Shown here piece after piece: positions 44,273 to 53,582 of a stretch of DNA of 64,000 nt (position 1 is its first letter; every line of letters starts with the position of its first letter). The translations under genes and the position numbers were made by a program. The stretch is from CADDYT01 sp035294125 (lineage in GTDB: Bacteria; Chloroflexota; Ktedonobacteria; Ktedonobacterales; Ktedonobacteraceae), in NCBI GenBank assembly GCA_035294125.1, contig DATGLM010000084.1:124001-188000 (forward strand), given 5' to 3'. A model generated the notes under the pieces. It saw nothing but the letters and a program-made list of their open reading frames with translations. It searched no databases and was not told the origin of the DNA.

Positions 44273-45862
44273 ATGAGTGAGTCAAGCGCAACAATTGAGT
44301 ACTATTCGGGCGAACCACAGCGGAGGCTATCACCCTGGCGCGTGATGCTTGCAATCTTCATTCTCGTAAGCCTGCCTGTCGGGACTGTCTTTGCCCTAAA
44401 GCAATGGCAAGCAAGTCAGTCTACCGTATCCAACAAGCCGTGGTTTGCGAGCTATGTCGATGTTACAGCTACGCCTACATTTGCCTTTGAAGAACTGGGT
44501 GCGACCTCAAAGCGTGATGTCGTACTCTCCTTCATCGTCTCATCACCTATGGATGCGTGTACCCCTTCATGGGGAGGGGAATACACCTTGAGCCAGGCCA
44601 TCGGCGCGCTGGACCTCGATAGACGTATCGCACGCTTGCAGCAACAGGGTGGCAGCGTAGCTATATCTTTCGGAGGCCAGAAGAACCAGGAGCTTGCGGT
44701 CAATTGTACCGATCCCGGCAAGCTTTTCAATGCATACCAGTCGGTAGTCGATCAGTATAACATCAATACCATCGATCTTGACCTTGAAGGAGCAGGCTTG
44801 ACGGATGCAGCCGCAGCCAGCAGGCGTGCCATTGCTATTGCGCAGCTTCAATCACAGCGACGAGCAGCAGGGAAGCAGCTTGCGGTATGGGTGACGCTGC
44901 CTGTTACGCCACAGGGGCTGGATGAAAATGGCACCAACGCAGTGAGTCAATTACTGACGCAGCATGTTGACCTGGCAGGTGTAAATGTCATGACCATGGA
45001 TTATGGCTCCAGCCTTGTGAAGGGCGCAACTATGGTCAGCGCATCGGAAAGCGCCTTGATCCAGACAGAGCGCCAACTCGGCATTTTGTATCAGCGGGCA
45101 GGTATCCACTTAAATGATGCGACGCTCTGGGCGAAGATGGGCGCAACTCCTATGATCGGGCAAAACGACACCCCAGGCGAAGTATTCACCCTTGCTGATG
45201 CAACTGCGTTAAACCGGTTCGCGCTCTCTCATAAGTTGGGACGCATGTCGATGTGGTCGGCGAATCGGGATATCGCCTGTGGCACAAATTATGTGTTTAC
45301 GCAGGTAGTCTCAGATGCCTGTAGCGGTGTGCAGCAGGATGCGAATGATTTTGCGAATCGTCTTGGTGTCGGTTTCGATGGAAGTATTTTCCTGAGCGCT
45401 GGCCTGATAACGAAGGCAGATACTATCTCAAAACTTGCCCAGCAACCAGATAATCCGGCCACCAGTCCCTATCAGATCTGGTCACCCACAGGGACCTATC
45501 TTGAAGGGACCAAAGTTGTCTGGCACCACAATGTCTACCAGGCAAAATGGTGGACGCAAGGTGATGTGCCAGATAACCCCGTTTTACAGCAGTGGCAGAC
45601 GCCATGGGAATTAATTGGCCCGGTTTTGCCAGGTGAGAAGCCGATTCCACAGCCGACGCTACCCGCTGGCACCTATCCTGAATGGTCTGGCACGGCCACC
45701 TATAACACCGGCGACCGTGTCCTGTTCAACGGGGTACCGTACCAGGCAAAATGGTGGAATACGGGACAGAGTCCAGCCGCCGCAGCATCAGATCCCAATG
45801 GCTCCCCATGGGTACCATTGACCCAGGCGCAGATTAACGCCCTCGTCACGCACAAAAAGTGA
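44273..45862 (+). CDS. Membrane-anchored GH18-like protein with two chitin-binding modules
   Basis: About 529 residues. A short cytosolic end and one membrane helix (about 24-43, VMLAIFILVSLPVGTVFAL) anchor an external TIM barrel of the GH18 type: YVDVTATPTFAF, GGSVAISFGG, then INTIDLDLEG, NVMTMDYGS and MSMWSANRDI. The DxxDxDxE catalytic motif keeps the last Asp and Glu but has Asn at the first Asp. Two CBM5/12 modules follow (YQIWSPTGTYLEGTKV with YQAKWWTQGD, then YPEWSGTATYNTGDRV with YQAKWWNTGQ). It likely acts on a chitin-like or GlcNAc polymer. It lies 54 bases after the GT2 gene. Confidence 0.88.
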   Translation: MSESSATIEYYSGEPQRRLSPWRVMLAIFILVSLPVGTVFALKQWQASQSTVSNKPWFASYVDVTATPTFAFEELGATSKRDVVLSFIVSSPMDACTPSWGGEYTLSQAIGALDLDRRIARLQQQGGSVAISFGGQKNQELAVNCTDPGKLFNAYQSVVDQYNINTIDLDLEGAGLTDAAAASRRAIAIAQLQSQRRAAGKQLAVWVTLPVTPQGLDENGTNAVSQLLTQHVDLAGVNVMTMDYGSSLVKGATMVSASESALIQTERQLGILYQRAGIHLNDATLWAKMGATPMIGQNDTPGEVFTLADATALNRFALSHKLGRMSMWSANRDIACGTNYVFTQVVSDACSGVQQDANDFANRLGVGFDGSIFLSAGLITKADTISKLAQQPDNPATSPYQIWSPTGTYLEGTKVVWHHNVYQAKWWTQGDVPDNPVLQQWQTPWELIGPVLPGEKPIPQPTLPAGTYPEWSGTATYNTGDRVLFNGVPYQAKWWNTGQSPAAAASDPNGSPWVPLTQAQINALVTHKK

Positions 45863-45896
45863 GCAACGAGAGCTGACAGGGAGCGAACCAGTACAC

Positions 45897-45941
45897 ACGA
45901 GGCAGGAAGCCCATTCACGATGAATTTCTTGCCTCGTTTCA
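45897..45941. terminator. Bidirectional terminator between GH18-like gene and polA
   Basis: ACGAGGCAGGAA and TTCTTGCCTCGT form a 12-bp stem with an inner ATTC/GAAT pairing. It lies between two convergent genes. Confidence 0.7.
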
Positions 45942-45960
45942 CGCACTCTTCTTCTCCCAG

Positions 45961-48900
45961 TTACTCTATCGGTTCGGCCTCGTACCAGTTTTTGCCAACT
46001 TTGAGTTCGACTTTAATCGGCACATCCAGCGGGTAGACGCCTTCCATCAGAGAGGTGACGAGGCGTCTGGTGCGTTCAAGCTCCTCGACAGGAACCTCGA
46101 AGACCAGTTCGTCATGCACCTGCAAGATCATGCGCGCCTTCAGCCTGTTGGCCTTGAAGGCATGCTGGATGCGAATCATGGCAATCTTAATCAAGTCGGC
46201 GTTGGCCCCCTGGATAGGCATGTTGATCGCCTCACGTTCGAGCGCCTGTCGTTCGCTTGTCGGCAAGGAAAGCATGTCGGGAAAGAAGCGTTTGCGCCCG
46301 AACAATGTGTTGACATAGCCCTGCGTGCGTGCCTGGTTGAGGGTTTGATCGACGTAGTTCTTGATCGATGGAAACGTCTCGTGATAGTGCTTGATAAAAT
46401 TCGACGCCTCCATGTTGCTCATACCTGTGATTTGCGCCAGTCCGAAAGCCGATTGCCCGTAGAGTACGGCGTAGACAACCGTTTTCGCCAGCCGACGCTG
46501 ATCTTTGGTGACCTGTGAGGCAGGGACGCCAAAGAGTGTGGAGGCGGTGATGGTGTGAATGTCCTCGCCCTTGCTGAATGCTTCGACCAGGCGCGGCTCG
46601 TGCGTGATATGCGCCAGGATGCGCAGCTCGAACTGCGAATAGTCGGCGGTGAGCAGCACGTAACTGGGGTCGGCGATGAAGGCACGGCGAAGCTGGCGGC
46701 CCAGCTCTGTACGCACCGGGATGTTTTGCAGATTCGGGTTGCTCGACGACAAACGCCCACTGGAGGCCACCGTCTGGTTGAAGGAAGTATGTACGCGCCC
46801 CGTCTGCGGGTCCATCAGCGCCAGCAAGCCATCCACGTAGGTGGACTTGAGCCTGGCTAGCTGGCGATATTCCAGCAGGTAATCGATCATGGGGTGCTTG
46901 CCGCGCAGGTTCTCAATGATATCGGCGCTGACAGAGTAGCCCGTCTTCGTCTTCTTCCCCGCTGGGAGCTTCAATTCGCCGAAGAGAATTTCCCCAAGCT
47001 GCTTTGTCGAGTTGATGTTGAAGTGGTGACCGACAGATTCGTAAATCTTGTGCTCCAGTTCACTAATCTGCTCGCTGATCGTCATATCGAACTCACGCAG
47101 GAAATTGACATCGAGCGCGACACCGTACATTTCCATCTGCATCAGCACCGGCAAAAGCGGCAGTTCTATGTTGTTGTAGAGGTTCATCAGACCGTGTCTT
47201 TCCAGTTCGGCGCGAATCGGCTCAACCAGGCGCAGCGTCATGTCCGCATCTGCTCCAGCGTAATCTGCCGCCATGCGCACGGGCACCTGCGCCATGCTGA
47301 TCGCCTTGCTGCCTGTCCCGATCAACTCCGTAATTGGGGTCATCACGTGTCCCAGTCGCTGGAAGACCTGATCTTTGAGGCCTAGTCCGCGCCGTCCAGG
47401 GTCGGTGAGGTAAGCTCCCAGCATGGTATCGAAGGCAAGGCCGCGTATATTGACCCCGTTGAGCGCCAGGACGAGCATATCGTACTTGGCATTGTGCATG
47501 TACTTTTTGATATTCGGGTCTTCCATGATGGGCTTGAGCGCGTCCAGCACGTACCTGAGCGGCAACTGGTGACCGACCTCTTCCCCGTTGAGCGGCGGAA
47601 CATGCCCCAGCGGGATGTAGTATGCCTCGCCGGGCGCAGTCGCCATCGACATGCCGACCAGTTCGGCATGGAAGGGATCCTCCGAGGTGGTTTCAGTGTC
47701 GAACGCGAAGCCGCCCGCGCCATACATGCTCTGGATGAGCACGTCCAGCGCTTCTTCGCTATTTACGATCATCGTGTTGGTGGTGAGCAGCCCGCTTTGT
47801 TCCCTGATGAGCGGCGCTGTCGGCGTGGGAACGCCCGGCATGCGCAGGCGATGCACTTTTTCCGGCTCTGGCAGTGCCATTTCAAACAGGCTCAACTGCG
47901 TTGGCCCTTCGCTCTCCTCTTCAGCGGCCTCGCCTGCCTGCTGTCTCTCTGCCTGCTGAACCATTGCGACCGCAAATGGCAGGCTGCTCGCGTTGGCGAC
48001 CGTTGCGACGGGCGGCAGGGGCGGTGTCATAATTGGCACGATACCAACGGGCGGAGCCAGCAGCAGATCTTCTTCCTCAGCATCCACAAGTGAGATCATC
48101 TCAGTACCGTTTGCGGAAGGCCCGGTTTCGGGGGCGTAGTGAGCCTCCACTTGAGAGGCCCCTGTAGGCTGACCGGCACTTTCTTCAACGGATATATCGG
48201 GCTGCGCCTCTGTCCCCATCTCGCCTGCGCTCTCTTCTGTCTGGAAGAGCTTGAGCGCGCGGTCGATGAGGGAGCGGAACTCTAGCTGGCGGAAGATTGC
48301 CAGCACCCGTTCGCGATTGGCCTGCCCTGTGCGCGCTCCTTCCAGATCAAGCTGGACGGGAACGTTGCGCACGATTGTTGCCAGGAACTTGCTCTGCCGC
48401 GCCTGTTCGGCATTTTCGCGCAGCAGGCGCTGCTCCTTTGGCTTGAGTTCATCGACATGCTCCAGAATGTTTTCCAGGCTGCCGTACTCTGCAATCAGTT
48501 TGCTGGCCGTCTTCTCACCAATGCCGGGAACGCCGGGAATGTTATCCGATTTGTCACCCACCAGCCCTTTGAAATCCGGCAATTGGCGCGGCTCGATGCC
48601 GTAACGTTTTCTGACACCTTCCACGTCATAGGTCTCAACCTCGCTGATGCCGCGCTTGGCAACCTTGACGGTTACATGGTCATCCACCAGTTGCAGTGTG
48701 TCCATGTCGCCAGTGAAGATGATCGTTTCAACACCCTGGCTGGTGGCTTGCACGGAGAGCGTTCCCAGTACGTCATCGGCCTCAAAGCCATCTTTCTCAT
48801 AGATGGGAATGCCAAAAGCTTCGACTACCTCGCGAATGCGACCAAATTGCGGGCGCATAATGTCCGGCATCGTGGGACGGTGTGCCTTGTATTCGGCAAA

Positions 48901-49134
48901 TTGTTGGTGCCGGAAAGTCGGCAGGGGGCGGTCAAACGTCATAGCGATATAGTCGGGCTTCTCATCATTGAGAGCCCTCATGAGCAGCATGGTAAAGCCG
49001 AAGGTGGCGTTGACGACCTCGCCGCTGCGCGTCGACATGTCTTCGGGAACGGCGTGGAAGGCGCGGTGAATCATGGCATGCCCGTCAATCAAAACAAGTT
49101 TCTTCCGTTTTCTCTCTTTTTCCTGCGTTGTCAT
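45961..49134 (-). CDS. polA: DNA polymerase I
   Basis: About 1,057 residues, longer than the usual 830-930. The 5' nuclease domain (1-300: LIDGHAMIHRAFHA, KDGFEADDVLGTL, GDMDTLQLV, GDKSDNIPGVPGIGEKTA) is followed by an unstructured, acidic and proline-rich insert of about 130 residues (310-440). The 3'-5' exonuclease (FDTETT near 481) appears intact. The polymerase domain has motif A DYSQFELRIL (near 831), motif B RRLAKTVVYAVLYGQSA and motif C VHDELVFE (near 1006). It fills gaps and removes RNA primers. AAGGAA precedes ATG 49134. The upstream phosphoesterase gene ends 42 bases before it. Confidence 0.96.
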   Translation of the reverse strand: MTTQEKERKRKKLVLIDGHAMIHRAFHAVPEDMSTRSGEVVNATFGFTMLLMRALNDEKPDYIAMTFDRPLPTFRHQQFAEYKAHRPTMPDIMRPQFGRIREVVEAFGIPIYEKDGFEADDVLGTLSVQATSQGVETIIFTGDMDTLQLVDDHVTVKVAKRGISEVETYDVEGVRKRYGIEPRQLPDFKGLVGDKSDNIPGVPGIGEKTASKLIAEYGSLENILEHVDELKPKEQRLLRENAEQARQSKFLATIVRNVPVQLDLEGARTGQANRERVLAIFRQLEFRSLIDRALKLFQTEESAGEMGTEAQPDISVEESAGQPTGASQVEAHYAPETGPSANGTEMISLVDAEEEDLLLAPPVGIVPIMTPPLPPVATVANASSLPFAVAMVQQAERQQAGEAAEEESEGPTQLSLFEMALPEPEKVHRLRMPGVPTPTAPLIREQSGLLTTNTMIVNSEEALDVLIQSMYGAGGFAFDTETTSEDPFHAELVGMSMATAPGEAYYIPLGHVPPLNGEEVGHQLPLRYVLDALKPIMEDPNIKKYMHNAKYDMLVLALNGVNIRGLAFDTMLGAYLTDPGRRGLGLKDQVFQRLGHVMTPITELIGTGSKAISMAQVPVRMAADYAGADADMTLRLVEPIRAELERHGLMNLYNNIELPLLPVLMQMEMYGVALDVNFLREFDMTISEQISELEHKIYESVGHHFNINSTKQLGEILFGELKLPAGKKTKTGYSVSADIIENLRGKHPMIDYLLEYRQLARLKSTYVDGLLALMDPQTGRVHTSFNQTVASSGRLSSSNPNLQNIPVRTELGRQLRRAFIADPSYVLLTADYSQFELRILAHITHEPRLVEAFSKGEDIHTITASTLFGVPASQVTKDQRRLAKTVVYAVLYGQSAFGLAQITGMSNMEASNFIKHYHETFPSIKNYVDQTLNQARTQGYVNTLFGRKRFFPDMLSLPTSERQALEREAINMPIQGANADLIKIAMIRIQHAFKANRLKARMILQVHDELVFEVPVEELERTRRLVTSLMEGVYPLDVPIKVELKVGKNWYEAEPIE

Positions 49135-49176
49135 CTTCTATTTCCTTAAAAAATGTATTTTCTACAAGTTCGTCAA

Positions 49177-50520
49177 TCAGGCCAGGACGCGATAGCTGCC
49201 CTTCGCGCCGCCCTCCCAGACGCACAGGCTGGCGCTGGAAGCAGTTGTCTTGCTTTCGGCGGTAATCGTTGCAAATACGAGCGCTGTCATATCCCTCAGC
49301 GGGATGTTTTGCCAGTCGGGCGCGCGCAACCACGCGATTAGCTCTGGCGTAATCTCGCCCGGCGCCGGTTGGGCGAGTCGCGTTGTCCACGTGGCAGTGT
49401 TCAGATAAACCTGCCTGCCCTCATTTACCGGGTCGATGCGGACCATATGCGTGTGCCCAGCAATGGCATACCGCAAAGCCGGATCGTTGTTCAGTACATT
49501 GTGCATACCGGCAGCCACTTCCTCGGCCATTTGATAGGTAGCAGGGGTGCAGATGGCGGTAATGGCCTCGGCTGGCGACCGTTCCAATGTCTCGCGCAGC
49601 ATAGAGAACTCCACCAGCGCGTTCGCCTGTGCCTGTGCCACATCCACTCCTGCCACCGCTGTCCAGTCGGTTTTGTGTTGCTGCATATCCTGCTGGAAGG
49701 CAGCGAGATCGAGCATTGCCGCGCTAAACAGTTTGCCCACATTCCGCTCCTCGCCTGGCTCAAGCTGCGCGAGTGGCGTATAGGGACGCGACATCATTTC
49801 CGTGATGCGGCGCGTGACCTCGATCACCAGTTCTGGATTCAAGACACAGAGCAGGGCCATCACGCGCACGATGCCCATTGCTGGTTCAAAATGATCAAAG
49901 TACGGATAGCCCAGGCTGATGAGATAGGCTGCATGTTGATAATAGTGCGAGCCGACGGGCAGGATAATCTGTTCTGGATTATTCGTAAGCGGCTCCCCCA
50001 CCTCATTCCACAAACCTGCATGGTTCCAGAAATCATAGGTGTTGCCGTGTTCAATATATACGTCCGGCAAAGGCCGGTAAAAACGTGTAGAGCAGAAGGA
50101 AATGGCTTCTGACTCCTTTGTCCCACCAATCGCTTCGAGAATGCGTTTTCTCACCGGCTCAAAACGCAACTCTACATCATGGTTACCCGTAATGAAGGTA
50201 ACATGGCGTCCTGTGTAAGAAAGAAACCGGCGTAGGGCCTCAAAGAAAGGGCTATGCGCCGCGATGATCTTCTCTAATTTGCCCAGAGCCGTTGGAATGC
50301 CGGTGATACCATGCAGGTCGTAGGGAGGCGTAACGAGAAAATCAAAGCAATCGCCGTTGATAATCAGTTCAATATCGTCAGCCCGACCCAATGGTCGCCC
50401 GGGGTTAGTGGCTTGCAGTAACCCCTCCAGCGCAGCCTGCTGATATGCGCCGAAGCCGTCAAGGATGGTATTCCCATCGGCAAGATGAAGATCACTCACG
50501 ACTAATTTAATAATAGACAT
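49177..50520 (-). CDS. Metallophosphoesterase, large cytosolic type
   Basis: About 447 residues. Calcineurin-like motifs: VSDLHLADG, IINGDCFDFL, TGNHDVELRF, HGNTYDFWNHA and AGHTHMVRID, so the metal site is complete. A helical insert of about 150 residues (from about 220 to 360) separates the last two. No signal peptide. AAAGGG lies six bases before ATG 50520. It is on the same strand as polA with a short gap and may share its transcript. Substrate unknown. Confidence 0.85.
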   Translation of the reverse strand: MSIIKLVVSDLHLADGNTILDGFGAYQQAALEGLLQATNPGRPLGRADDIELIINGDCFDFLVTPPYDLHGITGIPTALGKLEKIIAAHSPFFEALRRFLSYTGRHVTFITGNHDVELRFEPVRKRILEAIGGTKESEAISFCSTRFYRPLPDVYIEHGNTYDFWNHAGLWNEVGEPLTNNPEQIILPVGSHYYQHAAYLISLGYPYFDHFEPAMGIVRVMALLCVLNPELVIEVTRRITEMMSRPYTPLAQLEPGEERNVGKLFSAAMLDLAAFQQDMQQHKTDWTAVAGVDVAQAQANALVEFSMLRETLERSPAEAITAICTPATYQMAEEVAAGMHNVLNNDPALRYAIAGHTHMVRIDPVNEGRQVYLNTATWTTRLAQPAPGEITPELIAWLRAPDWQNIPLRDMTALVFATITAESKTTASSASLCVWEGGAKGSYRVLA

Positions 50521-50842
50521 AGGAACCCTTTCTGAATCCTATTCCGTTTCTATCTCACGCAAGCGGAAATAAAAGATGAAGGCCGTGTTTCTAGCCATTT
50601 GCTTAATTTTAGTACGTTTGTGGCGAAATGTATAGTATAGTGGAATGGCAAAGGAACGTGTACCTTTTGGGCTGTTTCATCGTCATATACAGTACATGAT
50701 GCGCTGAACACCATTGTTTCTTGCGTAGCAGGAAGATAACGAGGGAAAGCTAGTACACATCATGCCGCAACAACGTATTTCTCCAAACGTCATGGGGGAA
50801 ATGCTCAGTGTCGTTCGTTCTTAGTTAAATAGAGGTGAGTCC
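50521..50842. other. Divergent intergenic region
   Basis: About 320 bases between the phosphoesterase and the HTH gene. It contains an AT-rich stretch with TATAGTATAGT near 50630-50640 that could be a -10 region. I see no open frame or hairpin worth calling. Confidence 0.35.
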
Positions 50843-51097
50843 ATGGTTCGTCGTAACAATGCTACTGTCAACTCAAACGGTGCAGGAGGTGCTTATATGG
50901 CAGAGGAGATCGAGGAGTTGTTGACCGTGCGAGAGGTCGCTCGCCGGTTGAGGGTAGACGATACTACCGTCAGGCGATGGATTAAAAGCGGTGCGCTGGA
51001 GGCTATTACGCTCCCTCACAGAGGCAAGCGCCAGGCGTATCGCATCAAGAAATCCACGCTCGATATCTTGCTCAGAAGTCCCCTTCCACCAGCATAA
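50843..51097 (+). CDS. Excisionase-type (MerR-like) HTH protein
   Basis: 84 residues from ATG 50843, or 66 from ATG 50897; both have Shine-Dalgarno matches (AGAGGTG and the stronger AGGAGG). The core LLTVREVARRLRVDDTTVRRWIKSGALEAI is a helix-turn-helix of the excisionase/MerR kind, followed by RIKKSTLDILL. It resembles the HTH at the N terminus of the hybrid kinase at the start of the window. No integrase or prophage gene is near, so it is more likely a small regulator than a true excisionase. A strong terminator follows. Confidence 0.8.
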   Translation: MVRRNNATVNSNGAGGAYMAEEIEELLTVREVARRLRVDDTTVRRWIKSGALEAITLPHRGKRQAYRIKKSTLDILLRSPLPPA

Positions 51098-51151
51098 AGA
51101 GAGAAGAGTAGAACGCGGGTCAATTGATCTGCAGCGTCTTGTAGGATAGAG

Positions 51152-51210
51152 GATAGTGCCAGGAGGAGGTTCGGCCAGCGCCGGGCCTCCTCCTGGCACT
51201 ATCTGTTTTT
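51152..51210 (+). terminator. Intrinsic terminator after the HTH gene
   Basis: An 18-bp perfect stem (GATAGTGCCAGGAGGAGG with its complement at 51186-51203), 16-base loop, then GTTTTT. Confidence 0.9.
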
Positions 51211-51369
51211 AATATGACAGGAAGAAAAGCGTCTATTTAATAGAGGAATATACTGGGTCTATAGGAGGCAGGGACAGGCAGAAAGCAAATGGAGGAAATG
51301 TTCGCCGGGGCTGCCCCTACAAAATAATCTTCTTTCAATGGAACCAGCTAGAAGGAGGGAATAACCAGA

Positions 51370-52365
51370 ATGAAAATTGCGGTAATTGGTGGTGCGGGTT
51401 TTATTGGTTCTCATGTCGCCAAAGCATATCTTGACGCCGGTCACGATGTATTTGTTATTGATACTCTGCTCAACGGTTCTCGTCAGGCGTTAGACCCTCG
51501 CGCGCGTTTCTATCAGGTCGACCTGCGCGATCCGCAACTGCGCACGATTATGCAGGCGGAGCGTCCGGAACTTGTCAGTCATCACGCGGTACCGCGCGAC
51601 CAGGGCAACTTGCCCAGAGAGCAATCGCTACTGGATGCCGATATTCAGGTGCGCGGCCTGCTTAATGTTCTGGATAGCTGTGTCAGCGCCTCGGTAGAGA
51701 AGCTCATCTTTGCCTCTGGGGGCAACGACCTGTATAGCCATGTGGACTGTGAACGCCTGCCCCTGGCTGAACATGCCACGCTCTGTCCCTTGCAGCCACA
51801 GGAGATCAGTAAGCAGGCTGCCGAGTGGTATATCCGCTATTACAGCCGCCAGTACGGCCTTGCCCACACGATTTTCCGCTACGCCGATGTCTATGGCGAG
51901 ACGGTGCGCGAGCACATTCGCCATCCCCTCAGCTACATGATCTGTATGCTGCTAGAGGAGCACCGCCCAACTATCCGCCACAGCGCTGACGAACTGCGCG
52001 ACCATATTTTCATTGATGACGTCGTGCAGGCCAACCTGTGCGCGCTCGAACACGGTCGTAACCAGACACTCAACATCAGCACAGGCGAAGGTCACACACT
52101 CAGCCAGTTCTACCAGGCAGTGGCCGTAGCTCTGCATAGCAAGATCGAGCCTATCTACATCACCAACTCGCTCGTCTTTGGCCTTCCAGCCGGGCCAACC
52201 GCCATCACGCTCGACAACTCCCTCGCCCAGCAGAAACTCGGCTGGCATCCACAAGTCAGCTTCGCCGCAGGCATCCAGACCACCATCAACCGCGTCAGCG
52301 AGCACCTGGGCGTCAAGATACCAGTCACAGCCAGGCAGCCAGAGATGGCTCTAGCAGGCGTGTGA
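51370..52365 (+). CDS. NAD-dependent epimerase/dehydratase-like protein lacking the catalytic Tyr
   Basis: About 331 residues. The Rossmann motif is IGGAGFIGSHVAKAYLDAG; IFASGGNDLYSH and RYADVYGE fit the extended SDR fold, as do DHIFIDDVVQANL and the KLGWHP block near the C terminus. The YxxxK position, usually Y-G-x-S-K, reads QEISK: the Lys is kept but the Tyr is Gln. The protein may therefore not epimerise sugars by the standard mechanism. GGAGGG precedes ATG 51370. It may be co-transcribed with the following small frame. Confidence 0.85.
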   Translation: MKIAVIGGAGFIGSHVAKAYLDAGHDVFVIDTLLNGSRQALDPRARFYQVDLRDPQLRTIMQAERPELVSHHAVPRDQGNLPREQSLLDADIQVRGLLNVLDSCVSASVEKLIFASGGNDLYSHVDCERLPLAEHATLCPLQPQEISKQAAEWYIRYYSRQYGLAHTIFRYADVYGETVREHIRHPLSYMICMLLEEHRPTIRHSADELRDHIFIDDVVQANLCALEHGRNQTLNISTGEGHTLSQFYQAVAVALHSKIEPIYITNSLVFGLPAGPTAITLDNSLAQQKLGWHPQVSFAAGIQTTINRVSEHLGVKIPVTARQPEMALAGV

Positions 52366-52613
52366 CGCAGCGACGCGCCCTGGGCAGAGAAGAGGGTCTG
52401 GCGGAAGGGGAAGCGATAGGAGCAAGCGACAACGCTCAAGAGATGTTAGTAAATGTCGTTCACATTCGTTTCCCTTCTCTGGAGGGATTGGCGCGGCGAA
52501 AAGTGGAACTCACTCAGCAGGCAGAGAATCTCAATAAAATCACCAACGCTATTGTTGCTACTGTGCATGAAGCTCTGGCACGGGCTATACTCAGTTCACC
52601 ACTCGCTGCTTGA
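52362..52613 (+). CDS. Small hypothetical protein, possible Rpn/DUF4351-type C-terminal fragment
   Basis: 83 residues if GTG 52362 is used, overlapping the epimerase stop. It has EEGLAEGEAIGASDNAQEMLVNVVHIRFPSLEGLARRKV, a Glu/Gly repeat followed by a helical segment, as in the C-terminal end of Rpn-type PD-(D/E)XK proteins. No nuclease domain precedes it. It may be a remnant or a spurious frame. Confidence 0.4.
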   Translation: MTQRRALGREEGLAEGEAIGASDNAQEMLVNVVHIRFPSLEGLARRKVELTQQAENLNKITNAIVATVHEALARAILSSPLAA

Positions 52614-52638
52614 GAAAGCAAATCCGTCGACAGCTCTC

Positions 52639-53505
52639 TCAACCGGCAACCGCGATGATCAGGATGCCGGTGAAGATGATGGCGGAGCCGAGGATACGCA
52701 GCGGGCCAAATTTTTCGCCGAGCCAGAGCCAACCAGCGAGGGCGGCGAAGACGACGCTGATCTCGCGCACGGACCCGGCGTAGTTGACCTGTGAGAGGGT
52801 GTAGGCGTGGAGCACGAGCAAGTAGGTGAGCAACGTAGCAATACCCACGACGAGGATGGGCAGCCAGTTGGTACGCAACTCCGCGACCACGCTACGCTTG
52901 CTGTAGTAGAGCAGGACACCGGGCGCGGTGAAGATAGCGGTCAGGCCAATGACGCAGACCGTATAGGGCGTTGATGGCGCGAATTGCACGGCAGCGCCAT
53001 CAATCGTTGTGTAGATGGAGATGCAGCAGGCGACGGCCAGCGCGATGAGAATGGCTTTTATGCTGACCATCCTTAGCGCCGTTTTGTGGCGTTGCGCCCA
53101 CAGTGTGCTGCTGCCGACAACGAGAAGTCCCAGAATAAGCAGCGCAAGGCCCAGATAGCCCGGTGGCCTGGGATGTTCGCCGAGAAAGAGCGTTGTCCAG
53201 AGCAGCAGAAAGGCGGGCGCGGAGCCGCGTGCCAGTGGATAGACCAGCGAAAAGTCACCGATAGTGTAGGCGCATGTCAACGCCAGGTAGTAGAGCGCCT
53301 CGACCGCCGCGCTACTGAGAACATAAGGCCAGACGCGCAGGGGCAATGGCTGGCCCAGCAAGAGCAATGGGGCGAAGCAGAAACTGCCGAAAACCATTGC
53401 CCACCACGTAAAGATCTGCTTCTCGCCAGCCCGCTTCACCAGCAAGTTCCAACCGGCATGCATAGCTGCTGCCAGCACCAGCAATCCCAGCGCAACTGGC
53501 GACAT
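52639..53505 (-). CDS. EamA/DMT-family transporter
   Basis: About 288 residues with ten predicted membrane helices in two EamA repeats: GLLVLAAAMHAGWNLLVKR starts the first and VSIKAILIALAVACCISIYTTIDG the second. The family exports metabolites or drugs. ATG 53505 has GGAAAGGAAG about seven bases upstream; the open frame extending to 53709 lacks membrane character. A hairpin separates it from the upstream sugar nucleotidyltransferase gene. Confidence 0.85.
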   Translation of the reverse strand: MSPVALGLLVLAAAMHAGWNLLVKRAGEKQIFTWWAMVFGSFCFAPLLLLGQPLPLRVWPYVLSSAAVEALYYLALTCAYTIGDFSLVYPLARGSAPAFLLLWTTLFLGEHPRPPGYLGLALLILGLLVVGSSTLWAQRHKTALRMVSIKAILIALAVACCISIYTTIDGAAVQFAPSTPYTVCVIGLTAIFTAPGVLLYYSKRSVVAELRTNWLPILVVGIATLLTYLLVLHAYTLSQVNYAGSVREISVVFAALAGWLWLGEKFGPLRILGSAIIFTGILIIAVAG

Positions 53506-53530
53506 GAAATACTTCCTTTCCCCAAAACAC

Positions 53531-53574
53531 CTTAGGGATGAATGGCGCTGAGCGCAAGGCCATTCATCCCTAAG
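53531..53574 (-). terminator. Stem-loop downstream of the nucleotidyltransferase gene
   Basis: CTTAGGGATGAATGGC and its complement form a perfect 16-bp stem with a 12-base loop. A TTTT follows on the minus strand, after GG, so termination may be partial and let some transcript continue into the transporter gene. Confidence 0.7.
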
Positions 53575-53582
53575 ATATTTTG

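Noticed and set aside
50843..51097. Phage excisionase indicating a prophage
   Set aside because: No integrase, attachment site or phage gene lies nearby; the HTH alone also occurs in ordinary regulators.
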